Both the position numbers and the translations under genes were made by a program. Of a DNA stretch of 64,000 nucleotides, positions 8,648 through 17,106 are shown piece by piece. Source of the DNA: Salinimicrobium sp. TH3 (GTDB lineage: Bacteria; Bacteroidota; Bacteroidia; Flavobacteriales; Flavobacteriaceae); NCBI RefSeq assembly GCF_026676115.1, contig NZ_JAPONB010000007.1:1-64000 (forward strand), given 5' to 3'. The stretch's first letter is position 1. Every line of letters begins with the position of its first letter. A model generated the notes under the pieces. It made no database searches. It was given only the letters and a program-made list of their open reading frames with translations, and was not told the DNA's origin.

Positions 8648-9910
8648 TTGAAGATTTCAGCAGACTATAAGAGCCTCATTAGCAACTTTTTTTCCCTTTC
8701 TGCCCTCCAGGTGGTGAATATGATCTTGCCGCTGTTGACCCTGCCTTACCTCGTGAGGATACTAGGGGTGGAAACTTTCGGCCTGCTCAACTTTTCTCTT
8801 GCTGTGGTCATGTTTCTGAACATTCTCGTAAGCTTTGGGTTTGAATTATCCGCGACCAGAGACATATCTGTTAACAGGGACCAAAAGGAGAAAGTGACAA
8901 GGATCTTTTCAGCAGTGATGCTTATAAAGCTTATCTTGTTGATCATTTCTTTTGTATTGCTTTGTGCCCTGCTCTTTACTTTTGAAAAGTTTGGGGAGCA
9001 CTATTTGCTTTACCTGGTGACCTATGGTGTCGTAGTGGGTAATTTCCTTTTTCCTGCTTGGTTCTTCCAGGGCATGGAGGATATGAAATATATAACCTTC
9101 ATCAATGTGGGCTCAAAAGTGATCTTTACAGGGTTCATTTTTCTTTTCGTGCAAGAGAGAAATGATTTTTTGCTGGTTCCTTTGTTTAACTCATTGGGGG
9201 CCATACTTGGCGGAGTTTATGCAGTTTACCTTATTCTGAAGAAATATTCTATAAGCTTTGCTATGCCTACCAGGCAGGAACTATCTTCCCAATTCCGGGG
9301 CAGTACCCATTTTTTCTTTTCCCGTATTGCCAATGATGGCAGCAAGCATTACGCCGTAAGCATGATTGGGATCTTCTTTGGGAACACCATGGTGGGGTAT
9401 TTCTCTATCGTGGCAAAGTTGTTCTATGCCTTTATGAGTCTGGGAGGGACTGTTTCCCAGACACTATACCCTTACATGAGCAGAACCAGAAATCTTAACT
9501 TTTACAAAAAGATCTTTTTCGGCATTCTTTCTGTTGCTTTGGTACTGTTAATACCTTTAATGGTGTTTAACGAACTTTTTCTGGATCTCCTCTTTGATGT
9601 TCAGAATGAAACTCTGTCGAAGATATTTATTATAATCTTTAGTGCGGCCTTGTTCGGTATTGCCAGTGCTCTGCTCGGTTATCCACTCCTCGCAGCTTTT
9701 GGATTTATTAAGGAGGCAAATAACAGTTTAATAGTTGCTTCGTTCGTTTTCGTAGGATTTATAACACTGGCCTGTATCTTCCAAAACATCTATTTTGTCT
9801 CTGCTTCTTTGTTGATCTTCAACCTTACAGCTTTTCTTCTTAGAACCAAGAGTATATATAAACAGGGACTTTGGAAAATTTCTTCCAAAGCAACTAAAGC
9901 CCTGACCTAA
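8648..9910 (+). CDS. Wzx-type polysaccharide flippase (system A)
   Basis: A 420-residue membrane protein of the MOP superfamily with about twelve hydrophobic segments across its length and the usual opening (LPLLTLPYLVRILGVETFGL, about 28-47). It should flip lipid-linked repeat units of polymer A to the periplasmic face. The start is TTG at 8648: the first ATG lies inside the first membrane segment, so it cannot be the true start. It follows the dehydrogenase by 34 bases in the same operon. Confidence 0.88.
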   Translation: MKISADYKSLISNFFSLSALQVVNMILPLLTLPYLVRILGVETFGLLNFSLAVVMFLNILVSFGFELSATRDISVNRDQKEKVTRIFSAVMLIKLILLIISFVLLCALLFTFEKFGEHYLLYLVTYGVVVGNFLFPAWFFQGMEDMKYITFINVGSKVIFTGFIFLFVQERNDFLLVPLFNSLGAILGGVYAVYLILKKYSISFAMPTRQELSSQFRGSTHFFFSRIANDGSKHYAVSMIGIFFGNTMVGYFSIVAKLFYAFMSLGGTVSQTLYPYMSRTRNLNFYKKIFFGILSVALVLLIPLMVFNELFLDLLFDVQNETLSKIFIIIFSAALFGIASALLGYPLLAAFGFIKEANNSLIVASFVFVGFITLACIFQNIYFVSASLLIFNLTAFLLRTKSIYKQGLWKISSKATKALT

Positions 9911-9929
9911 TCCCATTTCTAAACCAGTT

Positions 9930-10565
9930 ATGACTAAAGAAAAAATAGAAACGAGAAACGGAGTCTACGAGTTCGAACCCCAGCAATTTGCACATGGAAT
10001 GAAAAAGATAGATCGTCCCGTTGCCGAAAAGAATCTTCTGGATTTCAACAGGATTCTGAAGGAGCAGGGGCTTGTTGGCGGATTACTTTATGGAACTTTA
10101 CTGGGAGCTATTAGGGAAGGCCGGTTAATTGAACATGACGAAGATGTAGATATTTTCTTTACCGAGGAAAGCAGGGAAGATTTCCTGGCCACTCTGTTTC
10201 TCCTGAAGCAAGAAGGATTTATTGTTGAAAGATACCTGGGAGACCTTATCTCCCTTAGAAGGGACGGGGAATATATAGATGTCTACTTTTTTAGACGCGT
10301 GAAGTTTGGGATGAGGCAATGTGATCAAAATATCCTGAAGGCCAGGTATCTCGAAAATTTAATTGAATATGAATTCCTTGGGGATACATTTATGATCCCG
10401 GGGGCGTACGAGGAGGTTCTGGTAAAGCTATATGGGAAGGACTGGAGAATTCCAAGAGTTGATGCCCCGGCCGAAAATTATACGGTTTATGAAAAGATCA
10501 GGAGGTTTCTGATGAAAAAGTATCCCCGCGTCCACCAAATATTAGCAAAATTAAAATCTGCCTAA
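9930..10565 (+). CDS. LicD-family phosphotransferase-like protein
   Basis: A 211-residue soluble protein with the LicD signature: YGTLLGAIREGRLIEHDEDV (about residues 50-69), giving the nucleotidyltransferase-fold GxLLGxxR and acidic DEDVD metal motifs. LicD proteins attach phosphocholine or other phosphodiester-linked groups to surface glycans. In this operon, which makes CDP-glycerol, it could transfer glycerol phosphate or a similar unit onto the repeat. The exact donor cannot be read from sequence. It lies 19 bases after the flippase and 44 bases before the polymerase. Confidence 0.82.
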   Translation: MTKEKIETRNGVYEFEPQQFAHGMKKIDRPVAEKNLLDFNRILKEQGLVGGLLYGTLLGAIREGRLIEHDEDVDIFFTEESREDFLATLFLLKQEGFIVERYLGDLISLRRDGEYIDVYFFRRVKFGMRQCDQNILKARYLENLIEYEFLGDTFMIPGAYEEVLVKLYGKDWRIPRVDAPAENYTVYEKIRRFLMKKYPRVHQILAKLKSA

Positions 10566-10609
10566 AATAGAAGGAAATGCAGTTCGTGTAGAACGGCCTC
10601 CCGTTAACT

Positions 10610-11845
10610 ATGTTTAAAATTGATACTCCAGCAGCTCTCAAGTTTATTATTTTATTTTCCATAATAAACAGCTCTTTATTTCTGGCTTTCCATCCTTCGG
10701 GGGTTTTTAGACTGCTACTCGTATTTCTAATGATCTTCTCCGGGATCCTGCTTGTAGTTTTTTCCTACAAGTTGTCCAGGCGTGATTTTCCGGTAAACAA
10801 ATATTTCAAGATACTTTTACTTCTCACTCTTGGCTGGAGTGGTTTTACAATTTTCAGAAGCATAGACCCTTCCCTAAATCCCGATAATCTAAAGACTCTT
10901 TTTGGGCATTATCTTATGGGCTGGGCATGGGTTGTACCTCTTGCACTTTTCTTTGGGCTTAAAGTATGTTACTGGAAAAAACTTTTTGATTTCTTTGCGG
11001 GCTTACTGCTGCTAGGATCCGTTTTGGCCATAGCCGGAGCCTTTATGTCCATAGATGTTGCTGTGGGCTTACTAAAGTGGATGGTATTTATTCCGTTTCT
11101 GTTGCTTACCTATTTTTACCAGAACAGAAAAAAGAAAATTATTCTCATCCTGGGTATTTTATCTTATTTGCTGCTCACGGTGGTTGTTTCGCAAAGAGCA
11201 AATTTCTTGTTTCTGGGGATCCTTTTCCTGTTCTTGCTCAGGGAATTCTTCCGTACCAACCAGGTTAAAAAATTCACTAAGAAGATCACCCTAATAATGA
11301 TCGTGATCGTTGGGACCATCACGGTTTTCCAGATCAATTCTATTATTCAGCAGGCATCCCAAAAGGATGGTCTTACAACAGATACACGGTCTTTCCTTTT
11401 TACGGAGCTTTTTCTGGATATGTCGCCCAGGGAACTATTGATTGGAAGGGGTTCTATGGGAACTTATTACAGTCCTTATTTTGCTTATACCGAGAAGCAC
11501 GGGCTGCCGGGAGATTCCTCAACCCGGAGTGTAAATGAAGTAGGTTACCTTCATATGATCTTTAAAGGCGGCTTCGTAATGATGTTGCTTTACTTGCTCA
11601 TATTAGCTCCTGCCGCTTATCTTGGCATCTTCAGATCAAATAATATACTGGCAAGAATGTCGGGATATTACATTACTTCCTATCTGCTGCTATGGACGCT
11701 CACCTACTATCCGGTTTATTCGGCTGAACATATTCTGCTGTGGGTTTCAGCGGGCACGGCAATGTCAAGAAGCGCCAGATCGGTCTCTGATGAGGAGCTT
11801 TTTAATAACTTCAGAAGTTTACCTTCCAAAAAAGAGTTTTCCTGA
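10610..11845 (+). CDS. Wzy-type O-antigen/EPS polymerase (system A)
   Basis: A 411-residue membrane protein with about ten to twelve hydrophobic helices and a larger polar loop near residues 255-305 (contains TRSVNEVGYLHMIFKGG), matching O-antigen ligase/polymerase architecture. Polymerases diverge strongly, so the assignment rests on topology, the loop and position between flippase and glycosyltransferases. It should polymerise repeat units in the periplasm under Wzz control. The final base of its stop codon (11845) is the first base of the next gene's start codon, so the two are tightly coupled. Confidence 0.8.
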   Translation: MFKIDTPAALKFIILFSIINSSLFLAFHPSGVFRLLLVFLMIFSGILLVVFSYKLSRRDFPVNKYFKILLLLTLGWSGFTIFRSIDPSLNPDNLKTLFGHYLMGWAWVVPLALFFGLKVCYWKKLFDFFAGLLLLGSVLAIAGAFMSIDVAVGLLKWMVFIPFLLLTYFYQNRKKKIILILGILSYLLLTVVVSQRANFLFLGILFLFLLREFFRTNQVKKFTKKITLIMIVIVGTITVFQINSIIQQASQKDGLTTDTRSFLFTELFLDMSPRELLIGRGSMGTYYSPYFAYTEKHGLPGDSSTRSVNEVGYLHMIFKGGFVMMLLYLLILAPAAYLGIFRSNNILARMSGYYITSYLLLWTLTYYPVYSAEHILLWVSAGTAMSRSARSVSDEELFNNFRSLPSKKEFS

Positions 11846-12612
11846 TGCAGCCTTTGATAAGTATAATAACAGTGGTCTATAATGGCGAAAGATATCTTGA
11901 ACAAACGATTGCAAGTGTTCTAGGTCAAACCTATGACAATATAGAATACCTGATCATTGACGGCGGCTCCACTGATGGTACGATTGATATTATAAAAAAG
12001 TATGAGCAACATTTATCCGGGTGGGTAAGTGAAAAAGACCAGGGGCTTTATGATGCCATGAATAAAGGAATAGCACGGGCAAAGGGTGAGCTCATAGGAA
12101 TGATCAACAGCGATGACTGGTTTGAAGCAACTGCGGTAGAGACAGTAGTAAAGGAGTACAGGGCTTTTCCAGATAAAAAGATCTTTCATGGGGACAGGAA
12201 TGACATCCTTAACAATGGCAAGGCAAGATTAAAGAGATTCCACCCTTCCAATATAAAATTCAAATACCTCGGGATGACCTATAATCACCCTTCGATGTTT
12301 GTTCACAGGGAACTCTATGCCCGCGGCACTTACAATATTCACCTTCAGGCCCTATCAGATTATGAATTTGTGCTTGCCCATTACCTTAGAAACCCCGAGT
12401 TATTCCGGTACATTCCGGTAGCCTATGTGAACTATAGGTTAGACGGGATAAGTGCTAATATGAAACTCTTCAGAAGAATAAAGGAAGGTTACAGAGCCCG
12501 AAAAAATGCAGGATTAAACATTTTAGAAAACAGTTTTTCGGCCTTGTTCAGAATGACAGTTTTTTCTGCCCAGGGGCTTATGAGGAGAAAAGAGAGTAAG
12601 CATGAAGAGTAG
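11845..12612 (+). CDS. Glycosyltransferase family 2
   Basis: A 255-residue GT-A enzyme with the classic opening ISIITVVYNGERYLEQTIAS (residues 5-24), LIIDGGSTDGT for nucleotide binding, and NSDDWF as the DxD-type metal site (about 88-93). It resembles WcaA-like transferases in capsule operons and should add one sugar from a nucleotide donor to the lipid-linked repeat in the cytoplasm. It shares one base with the polymerase stop and overlaps the following gene by 11 bases. Confidence 0.88.
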   Translation: MQPLISIITVVYNGERYLEQTIASVLGQTYDNIEYLIIDGGSTDGTIDIIKKYEQHLSGWVSEKDQGLYDAMNKGIARAKGELIGMINSDDWFEATAVETVVKEYRAFPDKKIFHGDRNDILNNGKARLKRFHPSNIKFKYLGMTYNHPSMFVHRELYARGTYNIHLQALSDYEFVLAHYLRNPELFRYIPVAYVNYRLDGISANMKLFRRIKEGYRARKNAGLNILENSFSALFRMTVFSAQGLMRRKESKHEE

Positions 12613-13744
12613 GATCATAGGTCTGTTAGCGAACCTTATTTATCTCCTGGCCCGTATTCTTCCTAAAAATAACTGGGCTATAATCCAGACCTTCCCTATT
12701 TGGGAGGAGAACGGGGTTGTTCTTTACCGGCATCTGGTTCAAACCGGAATTGATAAAATTATTTGGCTGGTGCCGGAACTTCCGGAAAGGGAAGAAATTC
12801 CGTTTTCCATAAAAAAGGAGAAGACAATACTTGTAAAGAGAAGGAGCTTTAAAGGAATAGGTTATTACCTGCTGTCAAAGTATGTATTTATCACCCATGG
12901 CCTGTATGCGAGAAAGTTTCCTGCAAATCAAATTTCCGTTAATTTATGGCATGGATTGCCTATAAAAAAGATCGCTTTAGACAATAAAGGGGAGGCTTTG
13001 GTGACTACTTTTAATCTCTCCACATCCAGTTTTTTTAGTCCCATCCTGGCCAGGTCATTCGGGGTGCCTCGGGAGTCGGTGCTTAAGCTTGGGCTACCGC
13101 GTAATGAGAATCTTTTAAAACCAGAGCCAGATGTACTTAAAAATTTAAATATTCCTGAAGGGGCAAAAATTATTTTGTGGTTACCCACCTACAGGCAAAG
13201 TGCAGTTGGCGAAATAAGACTGGACGGCACAGATTACAACAACCCATACAATCTTCCCTCTTTTGATGAAGAGGAATTTGATGAGTTTCTAAAGAAAAAC
13301 AACATGGTGTGTTTTCTTAAGCCACATCCCATGGCGCCACGCACCCCGGCCAGATCATTTTCGAACTTCCGGTTTATAGATGATGATTTTCTCTACCAAA
13401 ACGATCTTCTGCTATACCAATTCCTGGGGCAAAGCGATGTTCTTATCAGCGATGTGTCGTCGACGATCGTGGATTTTTTACTGTTGAATAGACCTTTGAT
13501 ACTGTCGTTTTCAGATCATGAAAGCTACGTCAACAGCCGGGGGATCAACTGCCCCGAAATATATTCCCGTCCCCCCGGAGGCATATGTAAAGACCAGAAG
13601 AGCATTATGAAAGCCCTTTTTGAGATCCAAAGTGGAAAGGATGATCATGCAGAAAACAGAAGATATCTGCGGCAGCTATACCATGGGGAAACAGACGCTA
13701 AAAATTGTACAATAAATCTCCTTAAGGAGATCGACTTGAAATAG
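12602..13744 (+). CDS. CDP-glycerol glycerophosphotransferase-like (TagB/TagF family)
   Basis: A 380-residue GT-B-like transferase. It has INLWHGLPIKK (about 115-125) and, near the C-terminus, LISDVSSTIVDFLLLNRPLI followed by a Ser-x-Asp...Tyr-x-x-x-Arg-Gly segment; both are typical of teichoic-acid glycerophosphotransferases. The family moves glycerol phosphate from CDP-glycerol to a lipid-linked acceptor or growing chain. Its donor would come from the cytidylyltransferase at 7018. At 380 residues it is closer to TagB (adds the first unit) than to long TagF polymerases. In system A it would place glycerol phosphate in the repeat or backbone. Confidence 0.85.
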   Translation: MKSRIIGLLANLIYLLARILPKNNWAIIQTFPIWEENGVVLYRHLVQTGIDKIIWLVPELPEREEIPFSIKKEKTILVKRRSFKGIGYYLLSKYVFITHGLYARKFPANQISVNLWHGLPIKKIALDNKGEALVTTFNLSTSSFFSPILARSFGVPRESVLKLGLPRNENLLKPEPDVLKNLNIPEGAKIILWLPTYRQSAVGEIRLDGTDYNNPYNLPSFDEEEFDEFLKKNNMVCFLKPHPMAPRTPARSFSNFRFIDDDFLYQNDLLLYQFLGQSDVLISDVSSTIVDFLLLNRPLILSFSDHESYVNSRGINCPEIYSRPPGGICKDQKSIMKALFEIQSGKDDHAENRRYLRQLYHGETDAKNCTINLLKEIDLK

Positions 13745-13759
13745 ATCTTAATTAATATT

Positions 13760-14881
13760 TTGAATTCGCGCATTTTATTTCTCCTTCATCTTCCTCCCCC
13801 TGTACATGGTTCCTCAATGGTGGGAGAATATATAAAGAATAGTGGGAAAATTAAAAAAGAGTTTAGCTGCAGGTTCATAGACATGGGGACCTCGAGGACC
13901 ACAGGGGAAGTTGGAAAGGGAGGCATAATGAAGCCGTTGAGGTATATGGGAGTCCTGGTCCGGGTGATCTTTACACTCATGAGATTCAGGCCGCAGGTGT
14001 GCTATATGGCTATTGCGGCAACAGGTCCTGCTTTTTATAAAGATACTCTGGTGGCCCTGCTGTTGCGAGCCAGCGGAGCAAATATTATCTACCATTTCCA
14101 TAACAAAGGAGTGAGGACCAAACAAAAAAACAGGATCGATGATCTTCTTTATTCCAAAGTATTTAAAGATGCGAAGGCAATTCTCCTTTCTCCGTATCTG
14201 TACCATGACGTCGAGAAATACTTTGCAGAAAATAAAGTTTTCTATTGCCCCAATGGCGTGCCTGAAATAGCATCTAAAGCTTCAGTTGTCAAAAGAGGTA
14301 AGAGGGGGATAACCGAGATCCTTTTTCTTTCTAACCTCATAGCGTCGAAAGGAATATTAGATCTTTTAGAGGCGGTAAAAATACTAAAGGCCCGGGGGCT
14401 CGATTTTCACCTTACAGTAGTGGGAGGAGAAGGTGATGTTGACAGGAACATGTTGAGGGAAAGTCTTTTGAAGCTTGGAATAGAGGATCTGGTCACCTAT
14501 GTGGGAAAAAAGTTTGGTGCAGAAAAGAAAGAAATATTCCTAAATGCCGACATTTTTGCCTTTCCCACCTATTACCATTACGAATGTTTTCCCCTCGTTC
14601 TACTGGAGGCAATGCAGTATTCCCTACCGGTGGTTTCTACCTTTGAAGGCGGTATTCCCGAAATAGTTGATAATGGAGAGACAGGTCTTTTGGTAAACCA
14701 GAGAGACATAGAAGGAATAGCAGATAAATTGGAATACCTTATAAAAAACCCCGAAATAAGAAGAAGTATGGGTGAAAAAGGAAATGAGCGTTACGAAAAT
14801 AATTTTACCCTCTCAACTTTTGAAAACCGCATTACAGAAATTTTGAGGGAGGTCGCAGCTCCCGTTACACCTTCAGCATAG
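13760..14881 (+). CDS. Glycosyltransferase family 4
   Basis: A 373-residue GT-B retaining transferase. The C-terminal half has the E-x7-E motif (ECFPLVLLE, about 275-283) followed by GGIPEIVDNGETGLLV for nucleotide-sugar binding. The start is TTG at 13760, soon after the previous stop; the N-terminal HLPPPVHGSS motif supports this early start because it is the usual glycine-rich acceptor loop. It should add one sugar to polymer A. Confidence 0.87.
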   Translation: MNSRILFLLHLPPPVHGSSMVGEYIKNSGKIKKEFSCRFIDMGTSRTTGEVGKGGIMKPLRYMGVLVRVIFTLMRFRPQVCYMAIAATGPAFYKDTLVALLLRASGANIIYHFHNKGVRTKQKNRIDDLLYSKVFKDAKAILLSPYLYHDVEKYFAENKVFYCPNGVPEIASKASVVKRGKRGITEILFLSNLIASKGILDLLEAVKILKARGLDFHLTVVGGEGDVDRNMLRESLLKLGIEDLVTYVGKKFGAEKKEIFLNADIFAFPTYYHYECFPLVLLEAMQYSLPVVSTFEGGIPEIVDNGETGLLVNQRDIEGIADKLEYLIKNPEIRRSMGEKGNERYENNFTLSTFENRITEILREVAAPVTPSA

Positions 14882-14889
14882 ATGATATC

Positions 14890-15666
14890 ATGATAATTAC
14901 TACAGCCCCCCAGTTAAAAAAGAAGGACTTTATTGCTTTTGACATTTCTTTGGGAACTTATGCCGAATTTGTTTCAGAAGTGATTGAAATGGCAGAAAGC
15001 CGAACTTCAGCTTACACTTGTGTAGCTAATGTGCACATGTTGGTGGAAGCCTACAGAGATCCTTTATTTGCAAATATCGTGAAGCAGGCGCATTTAGTAT
15101 CCCCAGATGGGATGCCGCTTGCCAAAGGCCTTAAATTACTTTACGGCCTGGACCAGGAGAGGATAGCTGGCATGGATCTGCTGCCAGATCTTCTTGCGGC
15201 TTCAGAAGAGAAAAATATCCCGGTCTACTTCTATGGAGGAACAGAGGAGATGCTCCAGGAAACAGAAAAATTTTGCAGGGAAGAGTATCCCGGGCTTTCC
15301 ATAGCCGGATCTTACAGCCCTCCCTTTAGAGAGCTGGATGAGCGGGAAGATGCAGAAGTGGTTGAAAGAATTAATGGAAGTGGTGCCGCCCTTTTATTTG
15401 TTGCGCTTGGGTGTCCAAAACAGGAAAAATGGATGGCGGCCATGAAAGGCAGGATCGATGCGGCGATGATCGGGATAGGAGGAGCACTTCCGGTAATGAT
15501 TGGCCTGCAGAAGAGAGCTCCTCTATGGATGCAGAGATTTGCCCTCGAATGGTTCTTTAGGTTATGCCAGGAACCACGCAGGCTTTTTAAGAGATATGCT
15601 GTAACAAATAATTATTTTCTATACTTATTACTAAAGACCTGGCTTAAACGCAAAGAATTAAATTAA
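14890..15666 (+). CDS. WecG/TagA/CpsF family glycosyltransferase (GT26)
   Basis: A 258-residue enzyme with the GT26 marks: ANVHMLVEA (about 44-52), VSPDGMPLAKGL (about 72-83) with the catalytic-region Asp, GMDLLPDL, and GCPKQEKWMAA (about 176-186). The family adds N-acetylmannosamine(-uronate) or similar to a polyprenyl-linked first sugar, as TagA does in teichoic-acid linkage units. With the glycerophosphotransferase at 12602 and the initiating enzyme at 15735, this strengthens the teichoic-like reading of system A. Confidence 0.9.
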   Translation: MIITTAPQLKKKDFIAFDISLGTYAEFVSEVIEMAESRTSAYTCVANVHMLVEAYRDPLFANIVKQAHLVSPDGMPLAKGLKLLYGLDQERIAGMDLLPDLLAASEEKNIPVYFYGGTEEMLQETEKFCREEYPGLSIAGSYSPPFRELDEREDAEVVERINGSGAALLFVALGCPKQEKWMAAMKGRIDAAMIGIGGALPVMIGLQKRAPLWMQRFALEWFFRLCQEPRRLFKRYAVTNNYFLYLLLKTWLKRKELN

Positions 15667-15734
15667 ATTAACTAACCCCCGGTATTCCCTACTTTACCTA
15701 TTCTGGTTTATTACCTGATAGCTATGAAAGAAAC

Positions 15735-17078
15735 GTGAAAAACTCCTATCTTATCATTCCCATTTCGGTTGTAATACATCTGTTTATTATCAACCTCACG
15801 CTTTTTGTTTTCTTCAGGGAGCTGTTTTCTTTTCCTTATATCATTGCTTTAATAGACCTGGCGTGGCTGGTCGTAGCCTTTGCGCTGGATTTCTACCCCA
15901 CGGGCCGGAATGAGAAATTCATGGACCGGCTGGATCAATTGTTATACCAGTACCTTATCTTTTCGCTGTCCTATTTTACGATCTTCTTTTTTGCAGGATT
16001 TAATTTTTCCCCTAAAGGACAGTTGTATATTTTGACCCTGCTTTTTTTCAACCTCACGCTGTATCGCTGGTTCTTCTATATCCTGCGTAGTGTCTACAGG
16101 ATGGAAGGTGGTAACTCTGTTAATGTTGTGGTGATAGGCAGGGACAGAACCCTGGAAAAGCTACAGAGCTTTTTTGAACAACCCGAGCTGGGGTACAGGT
16201 ATAAAGGCTTCTTCTCAAACAAGAAATACAAAAGCAGCAAGTTCCTGGGAAGCCATAAAAATTGTTTCCAGTACATCCTCGACCACAGTATAGATGAAAT
16301 ATATTGTATGGCTTCGCAGTTGACAAACCTTGAACTTCAGGAACTAATTCGTTTTGCTGACAATAACTTTAAAAAGCTAAAGATCGTTCCCGATAATAAG
16401 GACATTTTCACAAGGGCCATGGATGTGGATCTTTTTGGGACCATCCCGGTACTTAATTTGAGAAAGTCTCCCCTCGAATCGGAGTATGCCCAGGTCATGA
16501 AAAGACTATTCGACATTGTTTTTTCCAGTCTTGTAATATTGTTGATCCTGTCATGGCTTACTCCTTTGCTCTACATTCTTATCAAACTGGAATCAAAGGG
16601 GCCGCTCTTTTTTAAACAGTCCAGGCACGGTTATAATAAGAAGACATTCTGGTGTTATAAGTTTCGGTCTATGACCGTTAATGGCGATGCAGATAGGGTC
16701 ATGAACACTAAAAACGACTTGCGGGTCACGAGAATCGGGAAATTTATGAGGAAGACCAGCCTTGATGAACTACCACAATTCTTTAATGTTTTTCTGGGTA
16801 ACATGAGCGTAGTGGGCCCCCGCCCGCATATGGAAGTACATACCAGTGAATACGGTGCTTCTGTCGACAAATACCTTGTAAGGCACTTTGCAAAGCCGGG
16901 GGTGACAGGCCTGGCCCAGATCAAAGGTTACAGGGGAGAGATCATTCAACCCTCAGATATGATAAATCGGGTAAGGATGGATATTTTTTATCTGGAGAAA
17001 TGGTCCCCTTTACTTGATTTTAAGATCGTATATGCGACTGTTGTCAATGCAGTTGTGGGAGAAGAGAAGGCATATTAA
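15735..17078 (+). CDS. Undecaprenyl-phosphate sugar phosphotransferase (initiating, WcaJ/WbaP type)
   Basis: A 447-residue polyprenyl-glycosylphosphotransferase. Four N-terminal membrane helices (about 5-120) and a cofactor-like domain precede the catalytic C-terminal domain. That domain starts at about 255 with KRLFDIVFSS plus a re-entrant helix, then KFRSMTVNGD, RKTSLDELPQFFNV and VGPRPHMEVH. It starts the repeat by moving sugar-1-phosphate to undecaprenyl phosphate. The start is GTG at 15735; the nearby ATG at 15724 runs into a stop after four codons. It is the last gene of the system A operon, and a convergent gene begins 28 bases later. Confidence 0.93.
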   Translation: MKNSYLIIPISVVIHLFIINLTLFVFFRELFSFPYIIALIDLAWLVVAFALDFYPTGRNEKFMDRLDQLLYQYLIFSLSYFTIFFFAGFNFSPKGQLYILTLLFFNLTLYRWFFYILRSVYRMEGGNSVNVVVIGRDRTLEKLQSFFEQPELGYRYKGFFSNKKYKSSKFLGSHKNCFQYILDHSIDEIYCMASQLTNLELQELIRFADNNFKKLKIVPDNKDIFTRAMDVDLFGTIPVLNLRKSPLESEYAQVMKRLFDIVFSSLVILLILSWLTPLLYILIKLESKGPLFFKQSRHGYNKKTFWCYKFRSMTVNGDADRVMNTKNDLRVTRIGKFMRKTSLDELPQFFNVFLGNMSVVGPRPHMEVHTSEYGASVDKYLVRHFAKPGVTGLAQIKGYRGEIIQPSDMINRVRMDIFYLEKWSPLLDFKIVYATVVNAVVGEEKAY

Positions 17079-17106
17079 GCAGCTTATTTTTTTCTATTAT
17101 GAAGCC

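Noticed and set aside
17079-17106. Terminator between the system A operon and the beta-helix gene
   Set aside because: A T run is present but the possible stem (TAAG/CTTA) is too short to call an intrinsic terminator.
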